Shown in pieces: positions 28,330 through 37,458 of a DNA stretch of 64,000 nucleotides (the first letter of the stretch is position 1; every line of letters begins with the position of its first letter). The DNA is from Pelagibacteraceae bacterium AG-390-C22 (GTDB lineage: Bacteria > Pseudomonadota > Alphaproteobacteria > Pelagibacterales > Pelagibacteraceae): NCBI GenBank assembly GCA_003278125.1, contig QCGX01000006.1, positions 1 through 64,000 of the forward strand. Reading direction: 5' to 3'. A model generated the notes under the pieces. It was not told the origin of the DNA. It saw nothing but the letters and a program-made list of their open reading frames with translations, and did no database searches. The position numbers and the translations under genes were made by a program.

Positions 28330-29547
28330 TTAAATATTAAAAACCTTCTTGCAGTTATTTATAGCGTTACATAATATATCTATGTCTTCTTTAGAGTTAT
28401 AAACTCCAATTGATGCTCTTGCAGTGGCTGCTATACCAACCTTATCATGAAATATTTGACAACAATGATGACCTGCTCTGATGGCAACACCATCTTCATC
28501 TAATATTGTCGCAATATCATGCGGGTGTATTCCTTTTATAGTAAAACTCATGACAGAACCTCTTTCCTTAGGCTCTCCAATTATATTTACAGAATTATTC
28601 TTTTTTAATTTTTCAATACCGTATTGCAAAATTTCTTTTTCATGATTTTGGATATTTTTAATTCCTAATTCTTCAATAAAGTTAATTGCCTCTGAAAAAG
28701 CTACAACATCAGCAGTTTGCATGGTACCCGCTTCAAATTTAGTAGGAGTGTCAGCATAAGAAACTTTATCTTTTAGCACTTCGCTTATCATCCCGCCACC
28801 ACCTTGATAGGGTGGCAATTCTTCTAACCATTTTTTTTTCGCATAAAGAATTCCTAACCCATTTGGACCGTACATTTTATGACAGGATATTGCATAAAAA
28901 TCACAACCTAGTTCTTGAATATCTATTTTCAAATGAGGAGCTCCTTGAGTTCCATCTACTAAAACAGGAATTTTTTTCTCTTTAGCTAAATCAACAATCT
29001 TTTTTATAGGCAGTATGGCACCTGTTACATTAGATATATGTGTAACAGCTATTATTTTTGTTTTAGAATTTATAAGTTTTTTAATTTCGTCAATTTCAAC
29101 TTCTCCTCGCTTATTGACGGGCGCAAATTTAATTTTTGCACCTTTTTTTTGTCTGATAAAATGCCAAGGGACGTAATTTGAATGATGTTCTAGTTCTGTT
29201 GTCAAAATCTCGTCGCCTTCTTTTATAAATTTATCTCCGAAAGATGAGGCTATTAAATTAATCGATTCAGTAGCACTTTTTGTGAATATGATTTCTTCTC
29301 TGTGCTTTGCATTTAAATATTTTTGGACTTTATCTCTAGTTTCCTCGAACCTATTAGTTGCTGTTACTGCCAATGAATGAACACTTCTTCCTACATTAGA
29401 AAACTCAGTCTCATAAAAATTCGACAATCTATTTATAACAGCTTTTGGTTTTTGTGATGAATTAGCGCTATCCAGATAAACTAAAGGCTTACCATTTATT
29501 TTTTGTTTAAAAATTGGAAACTCTGATTTAATGTTTTTTATATCCAT
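28330..29547 (-). CDS. sufS: Cysteine desulfurase
   Basis: FPIFKQKINGKPLVYLDSANSSQKP, SCHKMYGPNGLGIL, RAGHHCCQ. Confidence 0.96.
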   Translation of the reverse strand: MDIKNIKSEFPIFKQKINGKPLVYLDSANSSQKPKAVINRLSNFYETEFSNVGRSVHSLAVTATNRFEETRDKVQKYLNAKHREEIIFTKSATESINLIASSFGDKFIKEGDEILTTELEHHSNYVPWHFIRQKKGAKIKFAPVNKRGEVEIDEIKKLINSKTKIIAVTHISNVTGAILPIKKIVDLAKEKKIPVLVDGTQGAPHLKIDIQELGCDFYAISCHKMYGPNGLGILYAKKKWLEELPPYQGGGGMISEVLKDKVSYADTPTKFEAGTMQTADVVAFSEAINFIEELGIKNIQNHEKEILQYGIEKLKKNNSVNIIGEPKERGSVMSFTIKGIHPHDIATILDEDGVAIRAGHHCCQIFHDKVGIAATARASIGVYNSKEDIDILCNAINNCKKVFNI

Positions 29548-30790
29548 TTAGTAATTGGGTCTCCATTTTAGTTTTAATAAAATTTCTTATTGAATTACTT
29601 TTAATTGTATCAGCTATTTCATTTAAAAAAGCGTTTACTAATAATTGCTTAGATTCTAGTTGGTTTAAACCTCTAGTCATCAAATAATAAATCGAGTCTT
29701 TATCTAAATTACCTGATGTAGACCCATGTGAGCATTTCACATCGTCAGCATAAATTTCTAATTCTGGCTTTGAGTCAAATTCAGAACTTTCACTTAATAA
29801 AATTGCTTTACTTAATTGATACGCATCTGTTTTTTGAGCTACATCTTTAACAAATATTTTTCCTTGATAAACGCCTTTGCTTTCAGCATTTAGGACATTT
29901 TTTACTTTTTGATGACTTTTACAATTTGGAGATAAATGATTTATACGCGTTTTAATCTCTTGATGTTCTTTGCCATCTAAAAAAGAAGCAGATTGTAAAT
30001 TACATTCACTTCTTTCACCCTCTAAATTAAATTCTAGATCTAATTTATTAAATTTTAAACCAGCAGGAAAAATAAAAGATGTATAATGTGATCCGGTAAG
30101 TAATTTGTTTTTTGAATATTTGTGAAAATAACCTGAGCTTTTACTATTTTGAAGGTAAATATTTTTAAAAATAGCAGAATTTTCTAAGATAATATCTTCA
30201 TGTACATTGTTAAAAAAGTTCTTTTTTGAGTCATTTACAAAGTAATCTAATAAATGAAGTTCAGAATTTTTTCCGATTTTGATTCTATTTTTGCTGTTTA
30301 AAATATTTTCATCTAAATCTTTTGTAAATAAGTAATAAATTACTAAAATTTTTTTAAATTTATAGTTTTCTTTGATCTCTAAAAAAAAACCTTTATCAGA
30401 TAAAGCATGATTTAAATTTATAAGAGGATTTTTCTCTTTTTTATTTGAATAATTATCGTTAGTAAAAGATTTTAATGTTATATTACTTTTTTCTTCGTAT
30501 TTAAAATCGCTTATAGTTAATTCTCCATTAACAACTACAATATAGTTGTGTTCAAAATCTTTAATAAAATCTACTTTTTGTTTTTTAGATTTTGATAACT
30601 GTATATCTAATTTACTAAAATTTTTTGAGACTATTGCCTTTAAATCTGAAAATTTCCAATCTTCACTTTTTTTATTTGGAAATCCAATATCATTAAAATA
30701 ATCTAAATTCTTTAATCTAAAATCCTTTTCTTCTTTTGTAAAATTTCCAATTTTATCAATTTCATCAGAGTTAATTTTATAGTTAAGCAT
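29528..30790 (-). CDS. sufD: Fe-S cluster assembly protein SufD
   Basis: KPELEIYADDVKCSHGSTSGNLDKDSIYYLMTRGL. Confidence 0.95.
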   Translation of the reverse strand: MLNYKINSDEIDKIGNFTKEEKDFRLKNLDYFNDIGFPNKKSEDWKFSDLKAIVSKNFSKLDIQLSKSKKQKVDFIKDFEHNYIVVVNGELTISDFKYEEKSNITLKSFTNDNYSNKKEKNPLINLNHALSDKGFFLEIKENYKFKKILVIYYLFTKDLDENILNSKNRIKIGKNSELHLLDYFVNDSKKNFFNNVHEDIILENSAIFKNIYLQNSKSSGYFHKYSKNKLLTGSHYTSFIFPAGLKFNKLDLEFNLEGERSECNLQSASFLDGKEHQEIKTRINHLSPNCKSHQKVKNVLNAESKGVYQGKIFVKDVAQKTDAYQLSKAILLSESSEFDSKPELEIYADDVKCSHGSTSGNLDKDSIYYLMTRGLNQLESKQLLVNAFLNEIADTIKSNSIRNFIKTKMETQLLNGYKKH

Positions 30791-30791
30791 T

Positions 30792-31526
30792 TTAATGAAT
30801 TCCTTTGTAGCCCGTTTTTTCTAATTCTATTGCAAGATCTTTAGTTCCAGACTTAATTATTCTGCCGTCAGAAAGCACATGAACAAAGTCTGGTTTTATA
30901 AAATTTAATAATCTTTGATAATGGGTAATAATAAGAAAAGATTTTTTACTATTTCTCGATGAATTTACTCCCTCTGCTACAATTTTTAAAGCGTCTATAT
31001 CAAGACCAGAGTCTGTTTCATCAAGAATAATTAAATTTGGATCTAAAATTTTCATTTGTAAAATTTCATTTTTTTTCTTTTCTCCCCCTGAGAAGCCCAC
31101 ATTCAGTTGTCTGGATAACATTTTTTCATCCATTCCTAGTTCATTTGATTTTTCCTTAACAATTTTTAAAAATGATAAAGCATCTAATTCTTTTTTTCCT
31201 TGTGCTTTCCGCACCTTATTCAATGATGTTCTAAGAAAATTACTTGTATTAACTCCTGGAATTTCTGTGGGGTATTGAAAGGCTAAAAAAATTCCTTTTT
31301 GAGCTCTTTCGTCTATAGGTATTTCATCGAGTCTGCTCCCTTGATATTTTAAATCTCCAGAAATTTTATATCCTTCTTTACCAGAGAGAACATTTGCTAA
31401 TGTGCTTTTACCAGAACCATTTGGGCCCATAATGGCATGAACTTCTCCTGGAAGAATCTTAAGATTAAATCCTTTTAATATATCTTTATTATTAATTGAT
31501 GCTTTTAAATTTTTAATTTCTAACAT
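30792..31526 (-). CDS. sufC: Fe-S cluster assembly ATPase SufC
   Basis: IMGPNGSGKSTLANVLSGKEGY, FSGGEKKKNEILQM. Confidence 0.97.
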   Translation of the reverse strand: MLEIKNLKASINNKDILKGFNLKILPGEVHAIMGPNGSGKSTLANVLSGKEGYKISGDLKYQGSRLDEIPIDERAQKGIFLAFQYPTEIPGVNTSNFLRTSLNKVRKAQGKKELDALSFLKIVKEKSNELGMDEKMLSRQLNVGFSGGEKKKNEILQMKILDPNLIILDETDSGLDIDALKIVAEGVNSSRNSKKSFLIITHYQRLLNFIKPDFVHVLSDGRIIKSGTKDLAIELEKTGYKGIH

Positions 31527-31926
31527 TTTTTATTTTCGCAATCATCATTTCTATCATTTCAAAAAAACCTGTTTTTCTATTCATGGTAAGTAGTTCATCC
31601 ATCTTTATTTTTTTAAAATCATCGACAGTGATTTTTTTTGCTTGATCTAATTTTAAAGAGTTAAATATATCTATTAACACATATGCATATCCCGCTGCGA
31701 CCATTGCCTTACTCCAAGCTTTAAATTTTCCATTTTCATAGTCTACAAATAAATCAAACTGACATTTTTTTACTTTATTTTTTTCTATTCTTTTTTCTTC
31801 ACTTAAAGGATCATCATTCAATTTTTCCCCTAAAGACATCAGCCATCTATAAACTTCAAGACTCTCAATTGATTTGAGTTCCTCTATATTACTTTTGTAT
31901 TCATTTAGCTTGGTTTCTAAATTCAT
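31513..31926 (-). CDS. sufE: SufE-family sulfur acceptor
   Basis: WLMSLGEKLNDDPLSEEKRIEKNKVKKCQFDLFVDYENGKF, SufE catalytic Cys context. Confidence 0.88.
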   Translation of the reverse strand: MNLETKLNEYKSNIEELKSIESLEVYRWLMSLGEKLNDDPLSEEKRIEKNKVKKCQFDLFVDYENGKFKAWSKAMVAAGYAYVLIDIFNSLKLDQAKKITVDDFKKIKMDELLTMNRKTGFFEMIEMMIAKIKNVRN

Positions 31927-31932
31927 ATTGTT

Positions 31933-32364
31933 TTATTTTTTAAATAGTGTGCTTGGATTCTTCATTGTTTTAATTTCCATACAATTGCCATTTGGATCCT
32001 CTAGAAACATGGTTTCTTGTTCAATATCTTCTCCTTTAAATCTTATGTATGGAGGGTCAATAAATTTTATCTTTTTATCAATTAGTCTTTGTTTGAGAGT
32101 TTGAAATGTCACATTGTCTAAGTGAACTCCAAAATGAGGAACAGTAACATTTCCCATGTCTACATTATGGCGTTCGCTAATATTTTTTTTATCTGGATCT
32201 GTTGCGTGCAAAGTTAATTCATTTCCCCAAAAGTTTATGTCTGCCCAAGCATCGGGGTATTTAAATTCGGAGTTTCCTCTTTCACAGCCTAGAACTTCAC
32301 AATAAAATTTAATTGCTTTGTCTAGATCCCCTGCTGGTATTGCTAAATGAAATCTGTTCTCCAT
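31933..32364 (-). CDS. VOC/glyoxalase-family protein embedded in the suf operon
   Basis: FHLAIPAGDLDKAIKFYCEVLGCERG...FGVHLDN...MFLEDPNGNCMEIKTM. Confidence 0.9.
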   Translation of the reverse strand: MENRFHLAIPAGDLDKAIKFYCEVLGCERGNSEFKYPDAWADINFWGNELTLHATDPDKKNISERHNVDMGNVTVPHFGVHLDNVTFQTLKQRLIDKKIKFIDPPYIRFKGEDIEQETMFLEDPNGNCMEIKTMKNPSTLFKK

Positions 32365-33800
32365 TAACCCACACTTCCCTCGAGGCTGATACCAACTAGT
32401 TTTTGAGCTTCTACAGCAAATTCCATAGGAAGTTGTTGTAGCACTTCTTTACAGAAACCGTTAACTATCAAGCTTACAGCTTCTTCTTGATTTAATCCTC
32501 TTTGATTACAATAAAATAATTGATCATCGTTTATTTTGGAAGTGGTCGCCTCATGTTCAATTGTAGAGGAAGAGTTCTTATTTTTAATATATGGAACAGT
32601 ATGGGCTCCACACTCATTGCCCATTAATAAAGAATCGCACTGAGTGTAATTTCTTGAGTTTAGAGCTTTTCTCCCTATATCAACTAATCCTCTGTAGGTA
32701 TTGTCAGCTTTGCCAGCTGATATTCCTTTTGAAATAATTTTACTTTTTGTATTTTTGCCTAAATGTATCATTTTGGTTCCAGTGTCGGCCTTTTGATGAT
32801 TATTAGTAATTGCTATAGAGTAGAACTCTCCAACAGAATTATCTCCTTGTAATATACAACTTGGGTATTTCCAAGTTATAGCTGAACCTGTTTCGACTTG
32901 TGTCCAAGAAATTTTTGAATTTTTTCCTCTACAAGCTCCTCTTTTTGTTACAAAATTATAAATTCCACCAACTCCCTCTTTATCTCCTGGATACCAGTTT
33001 TGGACTGTTGAATATTTAATTTCAGCATCGTCTAATGCGATTAGTTCAACATTAGCTGCATGTAACTGATTTTCATCTCTCATAGGAGCTGTACAGCCTT
33101 CTAAATAACTTACGTAACTTCCTTTATCAGCAATGATTAAAGTTCTTTCAAATTGTCCGGTCTCAGAGGCATTAATTCTAAAATATGTAGATAATTCCAT
33201 AGGACACCTCGTGTTAGGGGGAATGTAAACGAAGGATCCATCAGTAAAAACAGCGGAGTTAAGAGTTGCAAAATAATGATCACTGATTGGGATTACTGAA
33301 CCTAAATATTTTTTAACTAAGTCAGGATGGTTTTGAATAGCCTCTGAAATAGGACAAAAAATAATACCTTTTTTTGTCAACTCTTCTTTATAAGTCGTAG
33401 CTACTGAAACTGAATCGAATACTGCATCAACTGCAACCCCGCTTAATTTTTTTTGCTCATTTAATGGAATTCCTAATTTGTTATAAGTTTCAATAAGTTT
33501 GGGGTCAACTTCATCCAAACTTTTTGGTTTATCTTTCATGCTTTTTGGGGCTGAATAATAATACAAATCTTGATAATCTATTTTTGGATATTTAGGTTTT
33601 TGCCAATTAGGTTCTTTAGAAACTTTTAATCTGTTAAAAGCTTTAAGTCTCCAGTCTAACATCCACTTAGGCTCTTTTTTAATTTTTGAAATAAACCTGA
33701 TTGTTTTTTCGGAGAGACCTTTGGGAGCCTTAATATTTTCTATATCTGTAGTAAAGCCATACTTATAATCTTTATTATGATTTATATTTTTATTTTTCAT
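32364..33800 (-). CDS. sufB: Fe-S cluster assembly protein SufB
   Basis: [47 protein letters not shown]. Confidence 0.97.
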   Translation of the reverse strand: MKNKNINHNKDYKYGFTTDIENIKAPKGLSEKTIRFISKIKKEPKWMLDWRLKAFNRLKVSKEPNWQKPKYPKIDYQDLYYYSAPKSMKDKPKSLDEVDPKLIETYNKLGIPLNEQKKLSGVAVDAVFDSVSVATTYKEELTKKGIIFCPISEAIQNHPDLVKKYLGSVIPISDHYFATLNSAVFTDGSFVYIPPNTRCPMELSTYFRINASETGQFERTLIIADKGSYVSYLEGCTAPMRDENQLHAANVELIALDDAEIKYSTVQNWYPGDKEGVGGIYNFVTKRGACRGKNSKISWTQVETGSAITWKYPSCILQGDNSVGEFYSIAITNNHQKADTGTKMIHLGKNTKSKIISKGISAGKADNTYRGLVDIGRKALNSRNYTQCDSLLMGNECGAHTVPYIKNKNSSSTIEHEATTSKINDDQLFYCNQRGLNQEEAVSLIVNGFCKEVLQQLPMEFAVEAQKLVGISLEGSVG

Positions 33801-34220
33801 TTATATATTAGAGTTCTGTTTTACAAGGTCTTGTAGTTTTACTTTTTCAAAAAAATCATGGATATGTTGATCTAGTTCATCCCATAAATTATGCGTAATA
33901 CATTTAGTTGATTTATTATTACATCCTTTTTTAGAATTTTTTTTGCAATTGAGCATTTTTACTTCTTCATCTACTGCAGAAATTATATATGACAATTTAA
34001 TTTCAGAAGCTGGTCTTTCTAATCTGTAACCACCATTTGCTCCTCTAGTGCTTTTCACAAGTTTCTTATTTTTCAACTTAATAAAAATTTGCTCTAAATA
34101 TGCTAAAGAAATATTCTGTCTTGAAGAAATCTCAGTTAAACTTATCGTGCTTCCATTGGCATTGGTTGCTAAATCTGCCATTGCCATAACAGCATATCTT
34201 CCTTTTGTAGTAAGCTTCAT
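33801..34220 (-). CDS. iscR: Rrf2-family Fe-S regulator (IscR-like)
   Basis: MKLTTKGRYAVMAMADLA...SLAYLEQIFIKLKNKKLVKSTRGANGGYRL; three-Cys segment CKKNSKKGCNNKSTKC; heads the suf operon. Confidence 0.93.
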   Translation of the reverse strand: MKLTTKGRYAVMAMADLATNANGSTISLTEISSRQNISLAYLEQIFIKLKNKKLVKSTRGANGGYRLERPASEIKLSYIISAVDEEVKMLNCKKNSKKGCNNKSTKCITHNLWDELDQHIHDFFEKVKLQDLVKQNSNI

Positions 34221-34252
34221 AAATTAATGTTGTAATACAATAATTTTAAGAT

Positions 34253-34277
34253 AATTCCTACAAAAATAGTCGGAATT
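34253..34277. promoter_or_regulatory. Inverted repeat with IscR type-1-like half site upstream of iscR
   Basis: AATTCC-TACAAAAATAGTC-GGAATT; reverse strand AATTCCGACTATTTTTGTAGGAATT contains YYGACTRWWWY of the E. coli IscR type-1 consensus; 17/25 by eye. Confidence 0.35.
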
Positions 34278-34328
34278 AAATAAATTTATTTGACGCAGAA
34301 AAACGTGATATAAGCTTTATCTTTTTTT

Positions 34329-34347
34329 GAAAATAATAATCATTATT
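34329..34347. promoter_or_regulatory. Fur-box-like sequence in front of the alpha/beta hydrolase gene
   Basis: GAAAATAATAATCATTATT matches 16/19 of GATAATGATAATCATTATC by eye; ends 4 nt before the ATG. Confidence 0.35.
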
Positions 34348-34351
34348 AAAA

Positions 34352-35008
34352 ATGAAACCTAAAAGTTTAGAGATTTTTATCCCAGGACCTGCAGGAAGAC
34401 TTGAAGCAAAATATTATAAAAATCCTAAATTCGGATCACCAGTGGCAATAGTTTTACATCCTCATCCTCAGTATGGTGGAACAATGAATAATCGAATTGT
34501 TCAATTAATGTATAATATTTTTTTAGAAAATGGTTTTTCAGTTATTAAAGTAAATTTTAGAGGGGTTGGAAAAAGCGATGGAATTTTTGATAATGGTCAA
34601 GGAGAATTGTCAGATGCAGCAGCAGCACTAGATTGGATAGAAAGGCAAAACCTAGATTATAGCCAATGTTGGGTGTCAGGATTTTCATTTGGATCGTTAA
34701 TATGCATGCAACTTATTATGAGGAGACCTGAGGTAAATAATTTTGTAGCTTTATCACCACAACCAAATGTCTATGACTTTTCTTTTTTGGCTCCATGTCC
34801 AACTTCTGGTCAAGTAATATATAGCGATAATGATGAGCTTGTTACCACAGAAAGTATAACAGAACTTGATAATAGAATTAAGAGCCAAAAAGGAGTAGAG
34901 GTTATTTTTTCAAAAATAAAAAACTCTAATCATTTTTTCAAAAATAAAGAAAAAGAATTAACTGCAGAAATTGAAAAATATATTAAAGAAAAAACAGCTC
35001 TTATTTAA
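34352..35008 (+). CDS. Alpha/beta hydrolase
   Basis: LHPHPQYGGTMNNRIVQ...VNFRGVGKSDG...GFSFGSLICM nucleophile elbow. Confidence 0.85.
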   Translation: MKPKSLEIFIPGPAGRLEAKYYKNPKFGSPVAIVLHPHPQYGGTMNNRIVQLMYNIFLENGFSVIKVNFRGVGKSDGIFDNGQGELSDAAAALDWIERQNLDYSQCWVSGFSFGSLICMQLIMRRPEVNNFVALSPQPNVYDFSFLAPCPTSGQVIYSDNDELVTTESITELDNRIKSQKGVEVIFSKIKNSNHFFKNKEKELTAEIEKYIKEKTALI

Positions 35009-36164
35009 ATTTTATTATTTTGCCACCTGTGATCGGTTTTTTACAACCCGTCGTCTCAGGAAAAGAAATTGGTAATTTGAGATAAGATCTTACTGCAAGG
35101 TAAGCAAAAGCTTGTGACTCTACAAAATCTCCATTAATTTTTAAATCATCTATCAGCTTTATCTTTTTTTTAGTCTTTTTTTTTATTCTCTCGATCAAAA
35201 AATTGTTTTTTCTACCTCCCCCAGAAATTAAAAAATGTAAGTTCTTATTCCATTTATTGTTTTTAAAAATAATATCTAAATCATCTATAATGCTTGCAGC
35301 TGTGTATTCAGTTAAAGATGCCGCTCCATCTTTAAAAGATAATTTATTAAAATGATAAAATAATTCAGTAAAATCTTTCACATCGTATGAATCTTGTAAT
35401 TTTATATACGGAGCATCTTTAATAATTGTTTTATTTATTATTCCTGATTTAGCTACCTTTCCATTCTTATCAAAAAGTTTTTTGGAGTGTTTTCTAATCC
35501 ACTGGTCGATTAGACAATTACCTGGCCCTGTGTCTCCAGCAAACAAACGATTTTGTTTTGTCCATTTTTTATTTTTCCAATTTACAGATGAATATTGAGC
35601 TGGAGATAATTCTTTATAAATAAGAGTGAAATTAGTTATACCGCCTATGTTTAAAATAATTACTGGAGTTTTTATTTTATATTGATCAACAAGTAATTTG
35701 TGAAAAATAGGGGTTAGAGGCGCTCCTTGACCTCCATTTCTCAAATCATTCTTCCTTAAATCATAAACAACTTTTTTATTAGTGAGTTTTGATAACAACT
35801 TTCCATCACCCAATTGTTTAGTAATTTTTTCTTCTGCTTTATGAAAAATAGTTTGTCCGTGAAATCCTACAAAATCTATATTTATTCTCTTTTTCTTAAG
35901 CATATCATTTACTACTTTGGCATGAAAAATTGTTATTTTTTTTTCAAGAGATTTGATTTGATGCTGTTTTTTTTTTAAATCTTTAGAACTGATTATTTTA
36001 TCTCTAAGTGCCGTTAAACTTTTAAAAATATCTTTAGGATATTCAAAATATTTGTCCAAAATAGGCTTATAACTGGACTTTCCATCAGTTTGTATTACTG
36101 ATGCATCAACTCCATCCATTGATGTTCCGCTCATTAAACCTAGGCTATAATAGTTTTTACTCAT
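35001..36164 (-). CDS. anmK: Anhydro-N-acetylmuramic acid kinase
   Basis: GLMSGTSMDGVDASVI, GFHGQTIFH, GDTGPGNCLIDQW, SGGGRKNNFL. Confidence 0.96.
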   Translation of the reverse strand: MSKNYYSLGLMSGTSMDGVDASVIQTDGKSSYKPILDKYFEYPKDIFKSLTALRDKIISSKDLKKKQHQIKSLEKKITIFHAKVVNDMLKKKRINIDFVGFHGQTIFHKAEEKITKQLGDGKLLSKLTNKKVVYDLRKNDLRNGGQGAPLTPIFHKLLVDQYKIKTPVIILNIGGITNFTLIYKELSPAQYSSVNWKNKKWTKQNRLFAGDTGPGNCLIDQWIRKHSKKLFDKNGKVAKSGIINKTIIKDAPYIKLQDSYDVKDFTELFYHFNKLSFKDGAASLTEYTAASIIDDLDIIFKNNKWNKNLHFLISGGGRKNNFLIERIKKKTKKKIKLIDDLKINGDFVESQAFAYLAVRSYLKLPISFPETTGCKKPITGGKIIKFK

Positions 36165-36222
36165 ATGTATTTTTTAATTAATTCAAATAAAGTATATTGA
36201 TTCTACACTGTTTTTAAAAAAT

Positions 36223-37458
36223 ATGGAAAATTCATTTTTATCTGAATTTAAAGAAAGAGAATATTTCAATCAATGTACTAATTCTGAAGAATTAGAACAA
36301 TTGATGAGTAAAAAGAAAATTAAAGCATATATTGGTTTTGATTGTACTGCCTCAAGTTTACATGTGGGAAGTTTACTGCAAATAATGTGTTTAAGACTTT
36401 TACAAAAACATGGTCATCAACCTATTGTTTTGCTGGGTGGTGGAACAACAAGAATTGGAGATCCTTCAGGAAAAGAAGAAACTAGAAAAATACTTTCAGA
36501 AAAACAAATAGAAAAAAATATAAAAAATATTGAAAAAGTTTTTAAAATTTATTTAAAAACAAACAATCCAAAATTAAAGCCAATTTTTGTGAATAATTAC
36601 AAATGGCTTGGAAAATTAAATTATATAAAATTTTTAAGAGAAATTGGAAAACATTTTACTATTAATAAAATGTTAAGTTTTGATAGTGTAAAATTAAGAC
36701 TGGATAGAGAGCAATCGTTAAGCTATATGGAATTTAATTATATGATTTTGCAAGCTTATGACTTTCTTGAACTTAACAAATCTAAAAACTGTCAAATGCA
36801 AATAGGTGGTTCGGACCAATGGGGTAATATTGTTAACGGAGTTGAACTTATTAAAAGATATTCTAGCAAACAAGTTTTCGGATTAACAACTCCTTTAATT
36901 ACGTTAGCATCAGGAGCAAAAATGGGCAAAACTGAAAAAGGTGCTGTCTGGCTTGATGGTAAACTTTTATCCTCTTATGACTACTGGCAGTTTTGGAGAA
37001 ATACAGATGACAGAGATGTAATAAAATTTCTTAAAATGTTTACAGATCTAAAATTAAAAAAAATTGAGGAAATAAAAAATGAAAATATTAATAAATTAAA
37101 AATTATCTTGGCAAATGAAGCCACTTCAATGCTACACGGTAAACTTTCAGCTATTAAAGCAGAAAAAACAGCTAAAGAAACTTTCGAGTCTGGTGGTTCT
37201 GGAACTAATCTTCCAGAAATAAAAATAAAAAAAGTTGAATTAGAACTTGGAATTAAGATCTTAGACCTATTATCATCAAATAAGATCGTTTCTTCAAAAA
37301 GTGATGCCAGAAGAGCAATTAAAAGCAATGCGTTAAAAATTAATAATAAAGTCTTAACTGAAGAAAATAAAATAATTAAACTTAATGATTTCAACAATGA
37401 AAAAGTTTTAAAAATTTCTTTTGGCAAAAAGAAACATTATCTTGTTAAAATTATTTAG
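36223..37458 (+). CDS. tyrS: Tyrosyl-tRNA synthetase
   Basis: YIGFDCTASSLHVGSLLQI, GGSDQWGNIVNG, KMGKTEKG (KMSKS-like), S4 domain at C-terminus. Confidence 0.97.
   Translation: MENSFLSEFKEREYFNQCTNSEELEQLMSKKKIKAYIGFDCTASSLHVGSLLQIMCLRLLQKHGHQPIVLLGGGTTRIGDPSGKEETRKILSEKQIEKNIKNIEKVFKIYLKTNNPKLKPIFVNNYKWLGKLNYIKFLREIGKHFTINKMLSFDSVKLRLDREQSLSYMEFNYMILQAYDFLELNKSKNCQMQIGGSDQWGNIVNGVELIKRYSSKQVFGLTTPLITLASGAKMGKTEKGAVWLDGKLLSSYDYWQFWRNTDDRDVIKFLKMFTDLKLKKIEEIKNENINKLKIILANEATSMLHGKLSAIKAEKTAKETFESGGSGTNLPEIKIKKVELELGIKILDLLSSNKIVSSKSDARRAIKSNALKINNKVLTEENKIIKLNDFNNEKVLKISFGKKKHYLVKII

Noticed and set aside
36981-37427. 148-aa minus-strand ORF inside tyrS
   Set aside because: Antisense to a well-supported tyrS; hydrophobic low-complexity translation is expected from an AT-rich Lys-rich gene.
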